The notes under the pieces: generated by a model
Database searches by the model: none
What the model saw: only the letters and a program-made list of their open reading frames with translations
What the model was told of the DNA's origin: nothing
Position numbers and translations under genes: made by a program
Part shown: positions 53,864 through 62,801 of the stretch, one piece after another
Layout: each line of letters begins with the position of its first letter
Position numbering within the stretch: the first letter of the stretch is position 1
DNA from: Pseudomonas veronii
GTDB taxonomy: Bacteria; Pseudomonadota; Gammaproteobacteria; Pseudomonadales; Pseudomonadaceae
Assembly: GCF_001439695.1 (NCBI RefSeq)
Contig: NZ_JYLL01000028.1
Location: 1-64,000, forward strand
Length of the DNA: 64,000 nucleotides
Direction: 5' to 3'

Positions 53864-56315
53864 GGGCAAACGTCCTCAACAAATCCGCCGGGCGACTGCG
53901 GTACAACTGCCACAACGGCCATGCCGACGCCAGCAACGTGGCCAGCAACGCCAGCCCCAGTAGTTGCGCCAGCTGCCAGGGAAAAACATGCAACGGCAGG
54001 CGCCAGCCAAATGCCTGCACATTGATCACCGCATCCAGGCACCACGCCAACAGCAACCCCAAGGGCAACGCCAGCAGCAGCGTCAGCACCGCGAGCAGCC
54101 AGGTCTGTCCCAGGTTGAGCAGCATCAATTGCCGGCGCGTCACGCCCAATGCCCACAGCGGGGCGAGTTGGCCGAGGCGGCTTTGGCTCTGGGTCAGCAG
54201 GCTGATGAACAGCGCCACGCCCGCCACGCCCAGCGTCAGGCTGTTCAAGGCGGCGGTGGCGGCAAAGGTGCGTTCGAACACTTGGCTTGACCAGCCCTTG
54301 AGGGTCTGTTGGTCAACGATACGGCTGTCGTCCAGGGTGAACTCGCGCTGCACCTCATGCACCAGCGGCGCCACGTTTTGCGGCAGTACGCGCAGGTTGA
54401 AGCGAGCCGGCGACAGCGTCGGCCAATGCGCCAACAGGTGCTGTGCATTGACCAGCACGTGGCCCTTGGGGTTGCCATAGTCGGCGTAGATCCCCACCAC
54501 CTGGGGCGACCACACACCGTCGGGCGTGGGGATGTTGACGGCGTCGCCCACTTGCACATTCAAGCGCCGCGCCAGTTGCTCGCTGAGCATCAGCGTGTCA
54601 CTGCGCAGCAACTGGTCCCACGGCGCGCTCACGGCTTCGAGCAACGGCCAATGCTGGCGATAGGTCGGCGCGTCGACCACGCCAAACACATCCGCCGGCC
54701 AGCCCTGTAATTGCACGGCGACCTGCCAGGTGGGCAGCACCGCCTGCACCAGCGGTTGTTGCGTGAGCCAGGTATTCAACCGGTCGGCCTGGGCCGGGGT
54801 GCTTGGGTTGAGGTACAGCTCGGCGGTGAGGCGTTGTTCCAGCCAATTGCTGAAGGTCAGGCGAAAACCCGAGGTCATGGAACCCGCGCCGATGTTGGCC
54901 GCCAGCGCCAACAGCAACGCCATCAGCGCCAGGCTCAAGGCCGGCAACTGTTGGCGGCAGTCGGCGAGAAACCACTGCCCGAGCACCGAGCGGCTGCGTC
55001 CCAGCAGCGCTTTCAACAGCGCATTGAGCAGCACCGGCAGCCCCAACGCGGCACCGAGCAGCAAGGCCGCCATCAGCACAAATCCGGCAGCCAGACTGTT
55101 GCCCCACCATAGCGCCAACAGTGCGATCAGCAACGCCGCACTCGCCACCCGGCCCTGACGCCGCAACCAGCGCCCATGGGCCTCATGCCAGGCCTGGGGG
55201 TTGGCCAGCGCCAGCAACGGCAAGCGCGCCGCGCGCCACACACTGCCGGCCCCGGCGAGCAACGCCCCGAGCAGGCTCAGGCCCAACCCGGCGAGCCACC
55301 ACCACGGGCTGAGGCTCAACTGCCCCGGCACTTCAGCGCCGTACAGGCCGCGCAGGCTGGCGGCCACATCCGGCAGCAAGACACTGGCGAGCACATAGCC
55401 GCTGGCGACACCGAGCACACCGCCAAGCAGGGCCAGGGCGCCCAGTTCCATGCCCAGGCCGAGGAGCAACATCCGCCCGCTGACCCCGCAAGCACGCAAG
55501 GTGCGCAGCAGCCCGCGCCGCTGTTCCAGGGCCAGGCCGATGGCGGCATGGACGATAAACAGCCCGACCACAAAGGATAAAAAACCCAGCGCATCCAGGT
55601 TCAGGTGAAAGCTTTCGGTGAGGCGCGCGAGGTTATTGTCCTGCGCCTGTTTGAGTTGCAGTCCGGCCGGCGGCGTGGGATGGGTGGCGGCGAACGATGT
55701 GTCGAGCAACAACCGCGACAGGCGCCCCGGCATGTCCAGCAACGGTTGGGCAAAACCGATGTCGGTCAGCAACAGGCCGGGGGCCATGTCCGCTTGAACC
55801 TGCAACGGCGGCAAGGCTTGCCCGCTGGCCGTCAGCGGCCGTTCACCGGCCTGCAACCCCAGTGCCTGCAAGGTGTGTGGGGCGATCCAGGTGCGCCCCG
55901 GCGGGTCGAAGAACGCGACCATTTGCGCCTGGCTCAAGCGCTGCCCCGCCACCGCGCCGCTGCCGGGCAGCGACACCGGATCGATGCCCATCAATTGCAG
56001 GCGCCGGTCCTCATGCCCCTTGAGCTGCACCCGCCCTTGCACCACCGGCGACACCGGCCAGCCGGCGCGGCGCAACTGGGCAAACAGCGCCTGGGGGAAG
56101 CTGGCACCGTCGGGCATGCTGAGGCTGGCCTGGGGTTCGCCGCCGATCAACTGACTGGCTCGGGCGTAGCTGTCCCGCGCCTGGCTGTTGAGCGCTTGCA
56201 CCCCGGTCAGCAGCGCGGTGGCCAGCCACAGCCCGGTCAGCACACTGAAAAACTGCACGGGGTGGCGCCGCCAGTGGCTGAGCAACGCGCGTAAAGTCCA
56301 ATAGAGCACCGCCAT
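53853..56315 (-). CDS. FtsX/MacB-type ABC transporter permease
   Basis: An 820-residue membrane protein with an N-terminal TM helix (about 18-38), a large periplasmic domain (about 40-245), then TM groups at about 250-400, 420-470 and 705-815 typical of the duplicated FtsX permease. The ATG at 56315 lies one base after the ATPase stop. With the ATPase and the AttH-like lipoprotein it forms a three-gene operon, probably moving a lipid or lipoprotein across the envelope. Confidence 0.85.
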   Translation of the reverse strand: MAVLYWTLRALLSHWRRHPVQFFSVLTGLWLATALLTGVQALNSQARDSYARASQLIGGEPQASLSMPDGASFPQALFAQLRRAGWPVSPVVQGRVQLKGHEDRRLQLMGIDPVSLPGSGAVAGQRLSQAQMVAFFDPPGRTWIAPHTLQALGLQAGERPLTASGQALPPLQVQADMAPGLLLTDIGFAQPLLDMPGRLSRLLLDTSFAATHPTPPAGLQLKQAQDNNLARLTESFHLNLDALGFLSFVVGLFIVHAAIGLALEQRRGLLRTLRACGVSGRMLLLGLGMELGALALLGGVLGVASGYVLASVLLPDVAASLRGLYGAEVPGQLSLSPWWWLAGLGLSLLGALLAGAGSVWRAARLPLLALANPQAWHEAHGRWLRRQGRVASAALLIALLALWWGNSLAAGFVLMAALLLGAALGLPVLLNALLKALLGRSRSVLGQWFLADCRQQLPALSLALMALLLALAANIGAGSMTSGFRLTFSNWLEQRLTAELYLNPSTPAQADRLNTWLTQQPLVQAVLPTWQVAVQLQGWPADVFGVVDAPTYRQHWPLLEAVSAPWDQLLRSDTLMLSEQLARRLNVQVGDAVNIPTPDGVWSPQVVGIYADYGNPKGHVLVNAQHLLAHWPTLSPARFNLRVLPQNVAPLVHEVQREFTLDDSRIVDQQTLKGWSSQVFERTFAATAALNSLTLGVAGVALFISLLTQSQSRLGQLAPLWALGVTRRQLMLLNLGQTWLLAVLTLLLALPLGLLLAWCLDAVINVQAFGWRLPLHVFPWQLAQLLGLALLATLLASAWPLWQLYRSRPADLLRTFAHED

Positions 56316-56316
56316 C

Positions 56317-56985
56317 TCAGCCGACGTCCGCAGGCAGGACGTGGCCGCGGTGCAACACCACCTGCCGGTCGAGCCGTGCGGCAATGCGCGGGCTGTGAGT
56401 GACCATCAACAAGCTGGTGGGGGTGTCGCGCAACAGGTCCAGCAGCAGTTGCAGCACTTCATCGCTGGTGGCCTCATCCAGATTGCCCGTCGGTTCGTCC
56501 GCCAGCAGCAAGCCGGGTCGAGACGCCAGCGCCCGCCCCACCGCCACCCGTTGCTGCTGGCCGCCGGAGAGTTGTTCCGGGTAGCGCTTGAGCAGATCCC
56601 CCAGGCCCAGACGCTCGACCAACTGCGCTTGCCAGTGCGGATCAAAGCGCCCCGCCAGGCGCGCCTGGAACGCCAGGTTGTCGTCGACGCGCAAGCTGCC
56701 GATCAGGTTGAACTGCTGGAACACCAGGCCGATCTCAGTGCGCCGCCAATCGGCCAACTGCCGCTCGCTCATCTGATCCAGACGCTGCTCACCCACGCGG
56801 ATACTGCCGCCGTCGACACGATCCAAGCCGGCCACCAGGTGCAGCAGCGTGCTTTTCCCGCTGCCGGACTCGCCCATCAGCGCCAGGCTGCCACCCTCCG
56901 CCAAGTGCAGATCAACCCCGGCCAATACCGTCAGCGGGCCCTGCGCAGTGACGTAGCATTTATGGACACCTTGCACCTGCAACAT
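56317..56985 (-). CDS. ABC transporter ATPase, LolD/MacB type
   Basis: A 222-residue ATPase: Walker A GESGSGKST, Q-loop (LVFQQFNLIG), signature LSGGQQQRVAVGRAL, Walker B LLLADEPTGNLDE, H-loop (LLMVTHSPRIAA). The ATG at 56985 (MLQVQGVHKCY) is the conserved start; the frame continues to 57063 without family support. First gene of the exporter operon. Confidence 0.88.
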   Translation of the reverse strand: MLQVQGVHKCYVTAQGPLTVLAGVDLHLAEGGSLALMGESGSGKSTLLHLVAGLDRVDGGSIRVGEQRLDQMSERQLADWRRTEIGLVFQQFNLIGSLRVDDNLAFQARLAGRFDPHWQAQLVERLGLGDLLKRYPEQLSGGQQQRVAVGRALASRPGLLLADEPTGNLDEATSDEVLQLLLDLLRDTPTSLLMVTHSPRIAARLDRQVVLHRGHVLPADVG

Positions 56986-57263
56986 GGGAACGCTCGCTCG
57001 CCAATGGACTGCAATCGAGGATAACGGCTGACCGCCCTCGCCACGCAAATTTTTCACATACATTTCACCGGTTACCTACCGACCACCGAATAAAGTGCCG
57101 AACAAGCGCCAATAACGCTCAACTTATTAGTTGTCGGCACACATAACTTTTAACGCTCCAGTTTTCAGCAAAAAGACAGCAACCGTATGACAGGCTCTTG
57201 CTCCACTACGGGCACAGTCAAACGGTTGTGCCTGACTAATAAAAAGCTGCCTGACATCCCACG

Positions 57264-57944
57264 GTGAATAGTGTGGTTAACCTGACCCTGACCAAACCGC
57301 GTTCGTATCAAGCTCGGGCAAAACGCCTGAAAAAACTCTGGCTGGGCACGGCAGCGCTCGCCCTGTGCGGCACATTGCTGGCAGGTTTGCTGGCCTGGCC
57401 TGTATCGCCACCGGACCTGAGTACGGCCAATCGCCTGCTGACGTCAGGCCTGCTGGCCAATTGGCGCGACGGCAATCTGGTGGTGCTGGTCCGCCATGAA
57501 GAACGCTGCGACCGTTCCTCCAATCCTTGCTTCGGCCCCGCCGATGGCCTGACGATCAAAGGCACCCAACAGGCCGTCGAAATCGGCAAAGCCTTCAAAA
57601 TACTGGGCATGGAGGGTACAGACGTGTTCAGCAGCCCGACCACCCGCACTGCCCAGACCTCGCTGTTCATGTTTGGCAAGACCGAACTGTCGCCAAGCCA
57701 GCTATCGATCTGCGGCGATGCCATGGGTGAGGAAATCCTCAGCCACAAGCAACCCGGGCACAACTTTATGCTGATTACCCACAGCGCCTGCATCAGCGAC
57801 ATCGAACGGGACCTCGGCTATCCTCACGCCAAATCCACCGAATACGGCAGCGCGTTATTCGTCAAGGTGCTGGGCAACGGCAAGCTCAAGGCCGTGGGCA
57901 TTATAAACAGCGAAGACTGGCCAGAGGCGCTCAAGCAACTTTAG
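57264..57944 (+). CDS. Histidine phosphatase, Ais-like (LPS core heptose phosphatase family)
   Basis: A 226-residue protein with an N-terminal membrane anchor (about 25-47) and a histidine-phosphatase domain: phospho-histidine in LVRHEERCDR, second arginine in SPTTRTAQTS and the late histidine in LITHSACI. It starts at GTG 57264. It resembles Ais, encoded beside arn genes in enterobacteria, and here precedes arnT; lipid A/LPS dephosphorylation is the probable role. Confidence 0.82.
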   Translation: MNSVVNLTLTKPRSYQARAKRLKKLWLGTAALALCGTLLAGLLAWPVSPPDLSTANRLLTSGLLANWRDGNLVVLVRHEERCDRSSNPCFGPADGLTIKGTQQAVEIGKAFKILGMEGTDVFSSPTTRTAQTSLFMFGKTELSPSQLSICGDAMGEEILSHKQPGHNFMLITHSACISDIERDLGYPHAKSTEYGSALFVKVLGNGKLKAVGIINSEDWPEALKQL

Positions 57945-58130
57945 ACACTTTTACCTACACAAGAGGCAGATGTTCAGCCAAACGACAGCCAACTTCTGGC
58001 ATGTTTAACTGCGCCTGTTAGTTAAGGACGTCATGAATACTTTCAGCCCATTAGTGAACACTGTGACATTTTATCGCACTATTTCCTTACATCCTTTTCC
58101 TACACTTAAACGTCAAGGAGCGACGTTCGC

Positions 58131-59786
58131 ATGACCCGATTCAAACCCCTTCCCTTACTGCTACTGGCCTTCGTCGCGTTTTATCTCCTACCCCTGGGCC
58201 TGCACGGTCTATGGATACCCGATGAAACCCGCTACGCCCAGATCAGCCAGGAAATGCTCATGAGCGGCAATTGGACCGCACCGCATTTCATGGGCGTGCG
58301 TTATTTTGAAAAACCCGCCGCCGGCTACTGGCTGATCGCCCTCGGTCAGGCGGTGTTCGGCCAGAACCTGTTCGGTGTGCGGATCGCCTCGGCGTTGACC
58401 AGCGGCCTGAGCGTGCTGCTGGCCTACCTGATCGCCCGCCGCCTGTGGAACGACCCGCGCAAAAGCTTCGCCTGCGCCCTGCTCTACTTGAGCTTCGGCC
58501 TGGTGGCGGGGCAAGCCGGCTACTCCAATCTTGATCCGCAGTTCACCTTCTGGGTCAACCTCAGCCTGGTGGCGCTGTGGTTTGCCCTCGACAGCCGTAC
58601 CCCGCGAGCCCGACTCGGCGCTTGGGCCGTGCTGGGGCTCGCCTGCGCGATGGGCTTCATGACCAAGGGCTTCCTCGCGTGGCTGCTGCCGGTACTGATT
58701 GCGGTGCCTTATATGCTCTGGCAGCGGCGCCTGGGTGAGTTGCTGCGGTACGGCCCGCTGGCGATCGTCGTGGCAGTCCTGGTGTGCCTGCCGTGGGTGT
58801 GGGCGATCCATGTGCAGGAGCCTGACTACTGGAATTTCTTCTTCTGGCACGAGCACATCCGCCGTTTTGCTTCGGGCACTGCACAACATGCGCGGCCGTG
58901 GTGGTTCTTCCTGCCGATCATGGTCGTCGCGTGCCTGCCCTGGGCGGGGTTGCTACCAACCACACTGCACAAGACCTGGAAAGAAAAGCGCCAACCGGCG
59001 ACGGCCTTTCTCGCCCTGTGGATGCTGCTGCCGCTGGGCTTCTTCAGCCTGAGCAGCGGCAAGCTGCCGACCTACATCATGCCGTGCCTGTTACCGCTGG
59101 CGTTGTTGATGGGGCATGCCTTGATCGATGTGATGCAGCAGGGCAAAACCCGCGCGATCTGCATCAACGGCCTGCTCAACTTCGTGCTCGGCATGGCCGC
59201 GATGGTGACGTTGATCTATCTGCAGATCGGCGACCCGCTGTACGGCAACAGCCACGCGGAGATGTTCAGCCTGTCGTTGACCTTCATTGTGCTGCTGGGC
59301 TGGGTGCTGACCAACCTGCTGCAAGCCTTTCGCCCGCTGACACTCTGGGCGACGCCGGTCCTGGGCATCGGCTTGCTGGTACTACTCCTGCCAGCGGGTA
59401 TGCCGGCGCGGATATCGAATAACGAAATGCCCGATCAGTTCGTGCTTGAACACCTGGATGAACTGCAGCAAACCCAAGCACTGCTGAGCAACGAGTTAGG
59501 CTCGGCATCGGCGCTGGCGTGGCGCCTGAACCGGTCGGATGTCGCGTTTTATGACACCGAAGGCGAGCTGCAATATGGCCTGCAATACCCAGATACCGTA
59601 CAGCGCAAGGTCGGGCTGGATGACGTCCAGTCGTGGCTGGCCGAAGCCCGCCGCCAAGGCGCGGTCGGGGTGCTGATGCGCGTCAGGAGCACCAGCGAAC
59701 ACCTTGAGGAAGGGCAACTGCCACCCGGCGGCAAGCGCTATCGCAAGGGCGACCTGGTGCTCACTATTTATCCAAAACTCCCCTAG
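58131..59786 (+). CDS. arnT: ArnT, lipid A 4-amino-4-deoxy-L-arabinose transferase
   Basis: A 551-residue GT83-type glycosyltransferase with about 12 TM helices and a C-terminal periplasmic domain. The catalytic periplasmic loop carries LWIPDETRYAQISQEM and YFEKPAAGYWLIALGQAVFG; LSSGKLPTYIMPCLLPLALLM is also conserved. It transfers L-Ara4N from undecaprenyl phosphate to lipid A, lowering affinity for cationic peptides. AAGGAG precedes the ATG. arnBCAD-EF are not in the window. Confidence 0.93.
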   Translation: MTRFKPLPLLLLAFVAFYLLPLGLHGLWIPDETRYAQISQEMLMSGNWTAPHFMGVRYFEKPAAGYWLIALGQAVFGQNLFGVRIASALTSGLSVLLAYLIARRLWNDPRKSFACALLYLSFGLVAGQAGYSNLDPQFTFWVNLSLVALWFALDSRTPRARLGAWAVLGLACAMGFMTKGFLAWLLPVLIAVPYMLWQRRLGELLRYGPLAIVVAVLVCLPWVWAIHVQEPDYWNFFFWHEHIRRFASGTAQHARPWWFFLPIMVVACLPWAGLLPTTLHKTWKEKRQPATAFLALWMLLPLGFFSLSSGKLPTYIMPCLLPLALLMGHALIDVMQQGKTRAICINGLLNFVLGMAAMVTLIYLQIGDPLYGNSHAEMFSLSLTFIVLLGWVLTNLLQAFRPLTLWATPVLGIGLLVLLLPAGMPARISNNEMPDQFVLEHLDELQQTQALLSNELGSASALAWRLNRSDVAFYDTEGELQYGLQYPDTVQRKVGLDDVQSWLAEARRQGAVGVLMRVRSTSEHLEEGQLPPGGKRYRKGDLVLTIYPKLP

Positions 59787-59795
59787 GAACCGTCC

Positions 59796-61313
59796 ATGAG
59801 TGTCTGGAAAACCGAACGTGGCGCCCTGCTGCTATTGCTGGGCGTGTCGGCCCTGCTCCTGCTGCTGGGCCTGGGCAGTCGCGACCTGTGGGGGCCCGAA
59901 ACCCGTTGGGCGAACATCGTCGTGCAGATGCTGCAAAGCGGTGACTACTTCGATCCCTACCTCAAAGGCACGCCGTATTACGATAAGCCTTTGCCCTCCT
60001 ACTGGCTGATCAGCGGGTTCGCCAACCTGATGGGCGGCCTGGGGCCGTGGTCGCTGCGCCTGTCGTCGGTGATTGCCGCATGGTTGAGCATCTGGCTGGT
60101 GTACCTGATCGGCGAGCGCCTGTTTCGCAAAGGCACCGGGCTGATTGCCGGGTGGATGCTCGCCACCACCTTCTACTTTCTGTTCTGGGCGCGCGTGGCC
60201 ACGGCGGATGTGCTCACGGTGTGCGGTGTGCTGGCGGCGGTGTGGTGGTACTGGCGCGGGCCGGATGACACACGGCTGTGGCGCTACACGGTGTTTTTCC
60301 TGCTGTTGGCCGCGACCTCGCTGTTCAAGGGTTTGATCGGTTTTGTGCTGCCGGGCCTGGTGCTGCTGCCGCATCTGCTCAGCGAGCACCGCTACAAACG
60401 TCACCTCAACCTGCGCCTGGTGCTGGCCCTGTTGATTGCCGCCGGGTGCTATGCCATCCCCTTCGTGCTGTCGCACTTCTACGGAGCGCCGACCTACGGC
60501 GAAAGCGGCCTGGCCCTGGTATTCCGCGAAAACGTCGTGCGTTTCTTCGACCCCTTCGACCATATGGGGCCGATCTACACCTATCTGATCTACCTGCCCG
60601 CCTACACCCTGCCCTGGGCACCGTGCTGGTTGCTCGGCCTGTGGCTGGCCGTGCGGCATTGGCGCCAGACCCCGCCCAACGTGCGCTGGCTGGTATGGGG
60701 CCTGGGCCTGCTGTTCGTGTTCTTCACCGCCAGCGGCAGCCGCCGCAGTTACTACGTGCTGCCGCTGGTGCCATTTGCCCAGTTGCTGGGAGCCTGGTGG
60801 CTGAGCGAACGGCTGGCGAAAAAAACCGCCAGCTGGCCGCGCTGGCAGAAAGGCTTTGGCATTGCCGCCGCACTGATGCTGCTGGTGCTCGGCGTGGTGT
60901 ACCCGTGGACCAACGGCAACGGCGGCGTGACGCGTTTCGTCGAGGACGTGCAAGCTCAAGCCGAGAAGACCGCGCCATGGAACCAATGGCAAATGGTGCT
61001 GGTGGAAGTCGATAACAAACTGCCGATGTACCTGCAAAACGGCGGTCAGCCGTTCTACTACGTCGCCGAAACCCAGGACTTCCCCCGCCAGGGCGACAGC
61101 GCTGCGTTCATGACCTGGCTGGAACACACCAGCGGCCGCCGCTTCGATCCGCAACACACGATTATCATCGCGCAGTACTCCAAGGACGATCCCACGCCCC
61201 TGGCCTACCTGGGCGCGGATCATCAGGTGATCACCACCCAGCCTGACAATGGCGAGCGGCTGTTTCACCAGCGTGCGGGGGGGAGCGTGGCGTTTATCCC
61301 GATGAGGAAATAA
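59796..61313 (+). CDS. Second ArnT-like glycosyltransferase
   Basis: A 505-residue PMT/GT83-like membrane protein with about 11 TM helices. The catalytic loop LWGPETRWANIVVQM and the YYDKPLPSYWLISG block parallel ArnT but diverge (GPETRW for PDETRY). It starts nine bases after arnT and is probably co-transcribed. The donor or acceptor sugar may differ from L-Ara4N; it is not assignable from sequence. Confidence 0.85.
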   Translation: MSVWKTERGALLLLLGVSALLLLLGLGSRDLWGPETRWANIVVQMLQSGDYFDPYLKGTPYYDKPLPSYWLISGFANLMGGLGPWSLRLSSVIAAWLSIWLVYLIGERLFRKGTGLIAGWMLATTFYFLFWARVATADVLTVCGVLAAVWWYWRGPDDTRLWRYTVFFLLLAATSLFKGLIGFVLPGLVLLPHLLSEHRYKRHLNLRLVLALLIAAGCYAIPFVLSHFYGAPTYGESGLALVFRENVVRFFDPFDHMGPIYTYLIYLPAYTLPWAPCWLLGLWLAVRHWRQTPPNVRWLVWGLGLLFVFFTASGSRRSYYVLPLVPFAQLLGAWWLSERLAKKTASWPRWQKGFGIAAALMLLVLGVVYPWTNGNGGVTRFVEDVQAQAEKTAPWNQWQMVLVEVDNKLPMYLQNGGQPFYYVAETQDFPRQGDSAAFMTWLEHTSGRRFDPQHTIIIAQYSKDDPTPLAYLGADHQVITTQPDNGERLFHQRAGGSVAFIPMRK

Positions 61314-61336
61314 CCGAGCTTAACGAATGCCTGCCT

Positions 61337-62050
61337 TTAACCTTTTGGCAGGCTCGCCGCATGAATAAATGCCTCATCCAAACTGGATGCACCATATGCG
61401 TTCATGAAACCCTGCGCATCAGTGAAGCGGTTGAAACGCTGCTGACTCAGCATGTAAAAGTCATCGCAGTGAGCAACGATCTCATCGACGTTATGCGATG
61501 AAACTAAAACAGCGACACCTTCTGCAGCAGCCCCCTCCAGGCATTTCCAGATGTGATAACGAAACTCAGGGTCGACACCTGCGGTGGGCTCATCCAGTAT
61601 CACCAGATCTGCGTTAACGGAGAGTAGGGATAATGTAAAAAACCATCGCTTTTCTCCGTAACTGCAAAGGGACGATTTTTTCTTCCATATTTCACAATAG
61701 CGTTCAGCTATCCCCGGACTCCATTTCTCAATTTTTTCCAGCGCGTGCTTTTGTGTGACCTTTGTATCGGAGCAAAATAGCATCATCATCTTAAAAACAT
61801 CAAACATACGCAGCACCGGCGGCGTAGCAATGATTTGCGATAGATAAAGCAGCCTTGAGAACGAATTAGATATCTCACCGGAGTTTATTTTTTTCAGACG
61901 ACACACCGCATCAAAAAAAGTCGTTTTACCAGAACCATTAGGTCCTAACAGGCCTGAGATCGATCCAGCCTCGATCGTCAATGACGCGTTTTCAAACACG
62001 ACATGACGCGCGTACTTGATACCAAGTGATTTTACGACAAGCCGCTTCAT
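61337..62050 (-). CDS. mcbF: Microcin B17-type exporter ATPase McbF-like
   Basis: A 237-residue ABC ATPase: Walker A GPNGSGKTT, Walker B LVILDEPTAGVD, H-loop (LVSSHNVDEIV). The signature region reads CSYGEKRWF rather than LSGGQ. The start is ATG 62050 in a TGATG overlap with the permease stop, preceded by GGAG; a TTG at 62065 is the alternative. In E. coli McbE/McbF export microcin B17 and give partial immunity. AT-rich codon use contrasts with arnT next door. A 7-bp GCCTGCC/GGCAGGC hairpin spans the stop but has no T-run. Confidence 0.87.
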   Translation of the reverse strand: MKRLVVKSLGIKYARHVVFENASLTIEAGSISGLLGPNGSGKTTFFDAVCRLKKINSGEISNSFSRLLYLSQIIATPPVLRMFDVFKMMMLFCSDTKVTQKHALEKIEKWSPGIAERYCEIWKKKSSLCSYGEKRWFFTLSLLSVNADLVILDEPTAGVDPEFRYHIWKCLEGAAAEGVAVLVSSHNVDEIVAHCDDFYMLSQQRFNRFTDAQGFMNAYGASSLDEAFIHAASLPKG

Positions 62051-62793
62051 CAATAACGACTCCAAACTGGGTTAATGCGCAAAAAACGTAAGGTTGTCAA
62101 AAATGAAAGAATAAAAAAACACATAACCACTATAACAAGGAGTAAACATTCAGCGACACCGACCAATATAATCCGATTAGCCCACCACATCGGATTGAGA
62201 AACCTAATCACTTCAAATAGCGGGTGAGACGAATTCATACCGACAATTCCGAGTGCCAGCATCAGGAAAGACAATATAGAGAACAGCGTGTTGGCATTTT
62301 GAAAGCCTATCGGAATCAACGTCAACAGAAGCGAGGGAATGGAAAACAGGAGAAAGCATATATAGAACCTTGCAAGAACAGTAAGAAACTCAGCCACCTC
62401 CATCACACCAAAGTAATTTCGCGTAAACACATAAAAAGCTGAGCAATAGACAATTGACATAACAGAATAGGCAAAAAATTGCCCGACAAGAAAGACAGCC
62501 TTTGTACGCCAGGTATATACGAAAGACCTTAGAAAGCCACTCTCTCTTCTCCCCACTATATAAAAAGCCAAGCCAAAGAGAGCAACACTCGACGATACGA
62601 ACGCATAAAACCACGAGGTACTATCCAGATAACTTTTAGGCACTTCGCCACCACCCGCCCTAGCATAGCTTATCAAATAGAAAGTTACCGCAGGAGATAT
62701 AACAATCCAAAACAGGGCGACGGGCTCCTTTAACTGCTCTTTAATAAATAGTCCCGCCAACAAAAACGGCTTATACAAAGGGTAGTATTTCAT
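62050..62793 (-). CDS. mcbE: Microcin B17-type exporter permease McbE-like
   Basis: A 247-residue ABC-2-like membrane protein with about six TM helices (PVALFWIVISPAVTFYLISYA; AVFLVGQFFAYSVMSIVYC; LIPIGFQNANTLFSILSFLML; NRIILVGVAECLLLVIVVM). The ATG at 62793 has AGG six bases upstream; a GTG directly before it is the alternative. Its length and its place between a McbD-type YcaO gene and the ATPase match McbE (about 241 residues). It lies eight bases behind mcbD. Confidence 0.87.
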   Translation of the reverse strand: MKYYPLYKPFLLAGLFIKEQLKEPVALFWIVISPAVTFYLISYARAGGGEVPKSYLDSTSWFYAFVSSSVALFGLAFYIVGRRESGFLRSFVYTWRTKAVFLVGQFFAYSVMSIVYCSAFYVFTRNYFGVMEVAEFLTVLARFYICFLLFSIPSLLLTLIPIGFQNANTLFSILSFLMLALGIVGMNSSHPLFEVIRFLNPMWWANRIILVGVAECLLLVIVVMCFFILSFLTTLRFLRINPVWSRY

Positions 62794-62801
62794 CACTCAC
62801 C

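Noticed and set aside
57945..58130. PmrA-type box upstream of arnT
   Set aside because: No convincing pair of CTTAAT-like half-sites at the right spacing; only isolated TTAAGG and TTAAC words.
61329..61353. Hairpin GCCTGCC/GGCAGGC at the mcbF stop as a terminator
   Set aside because: The stem is only 7 bp with an 11-base loop and no T-run on the minus strand; evidence is too weak to call a terminator.
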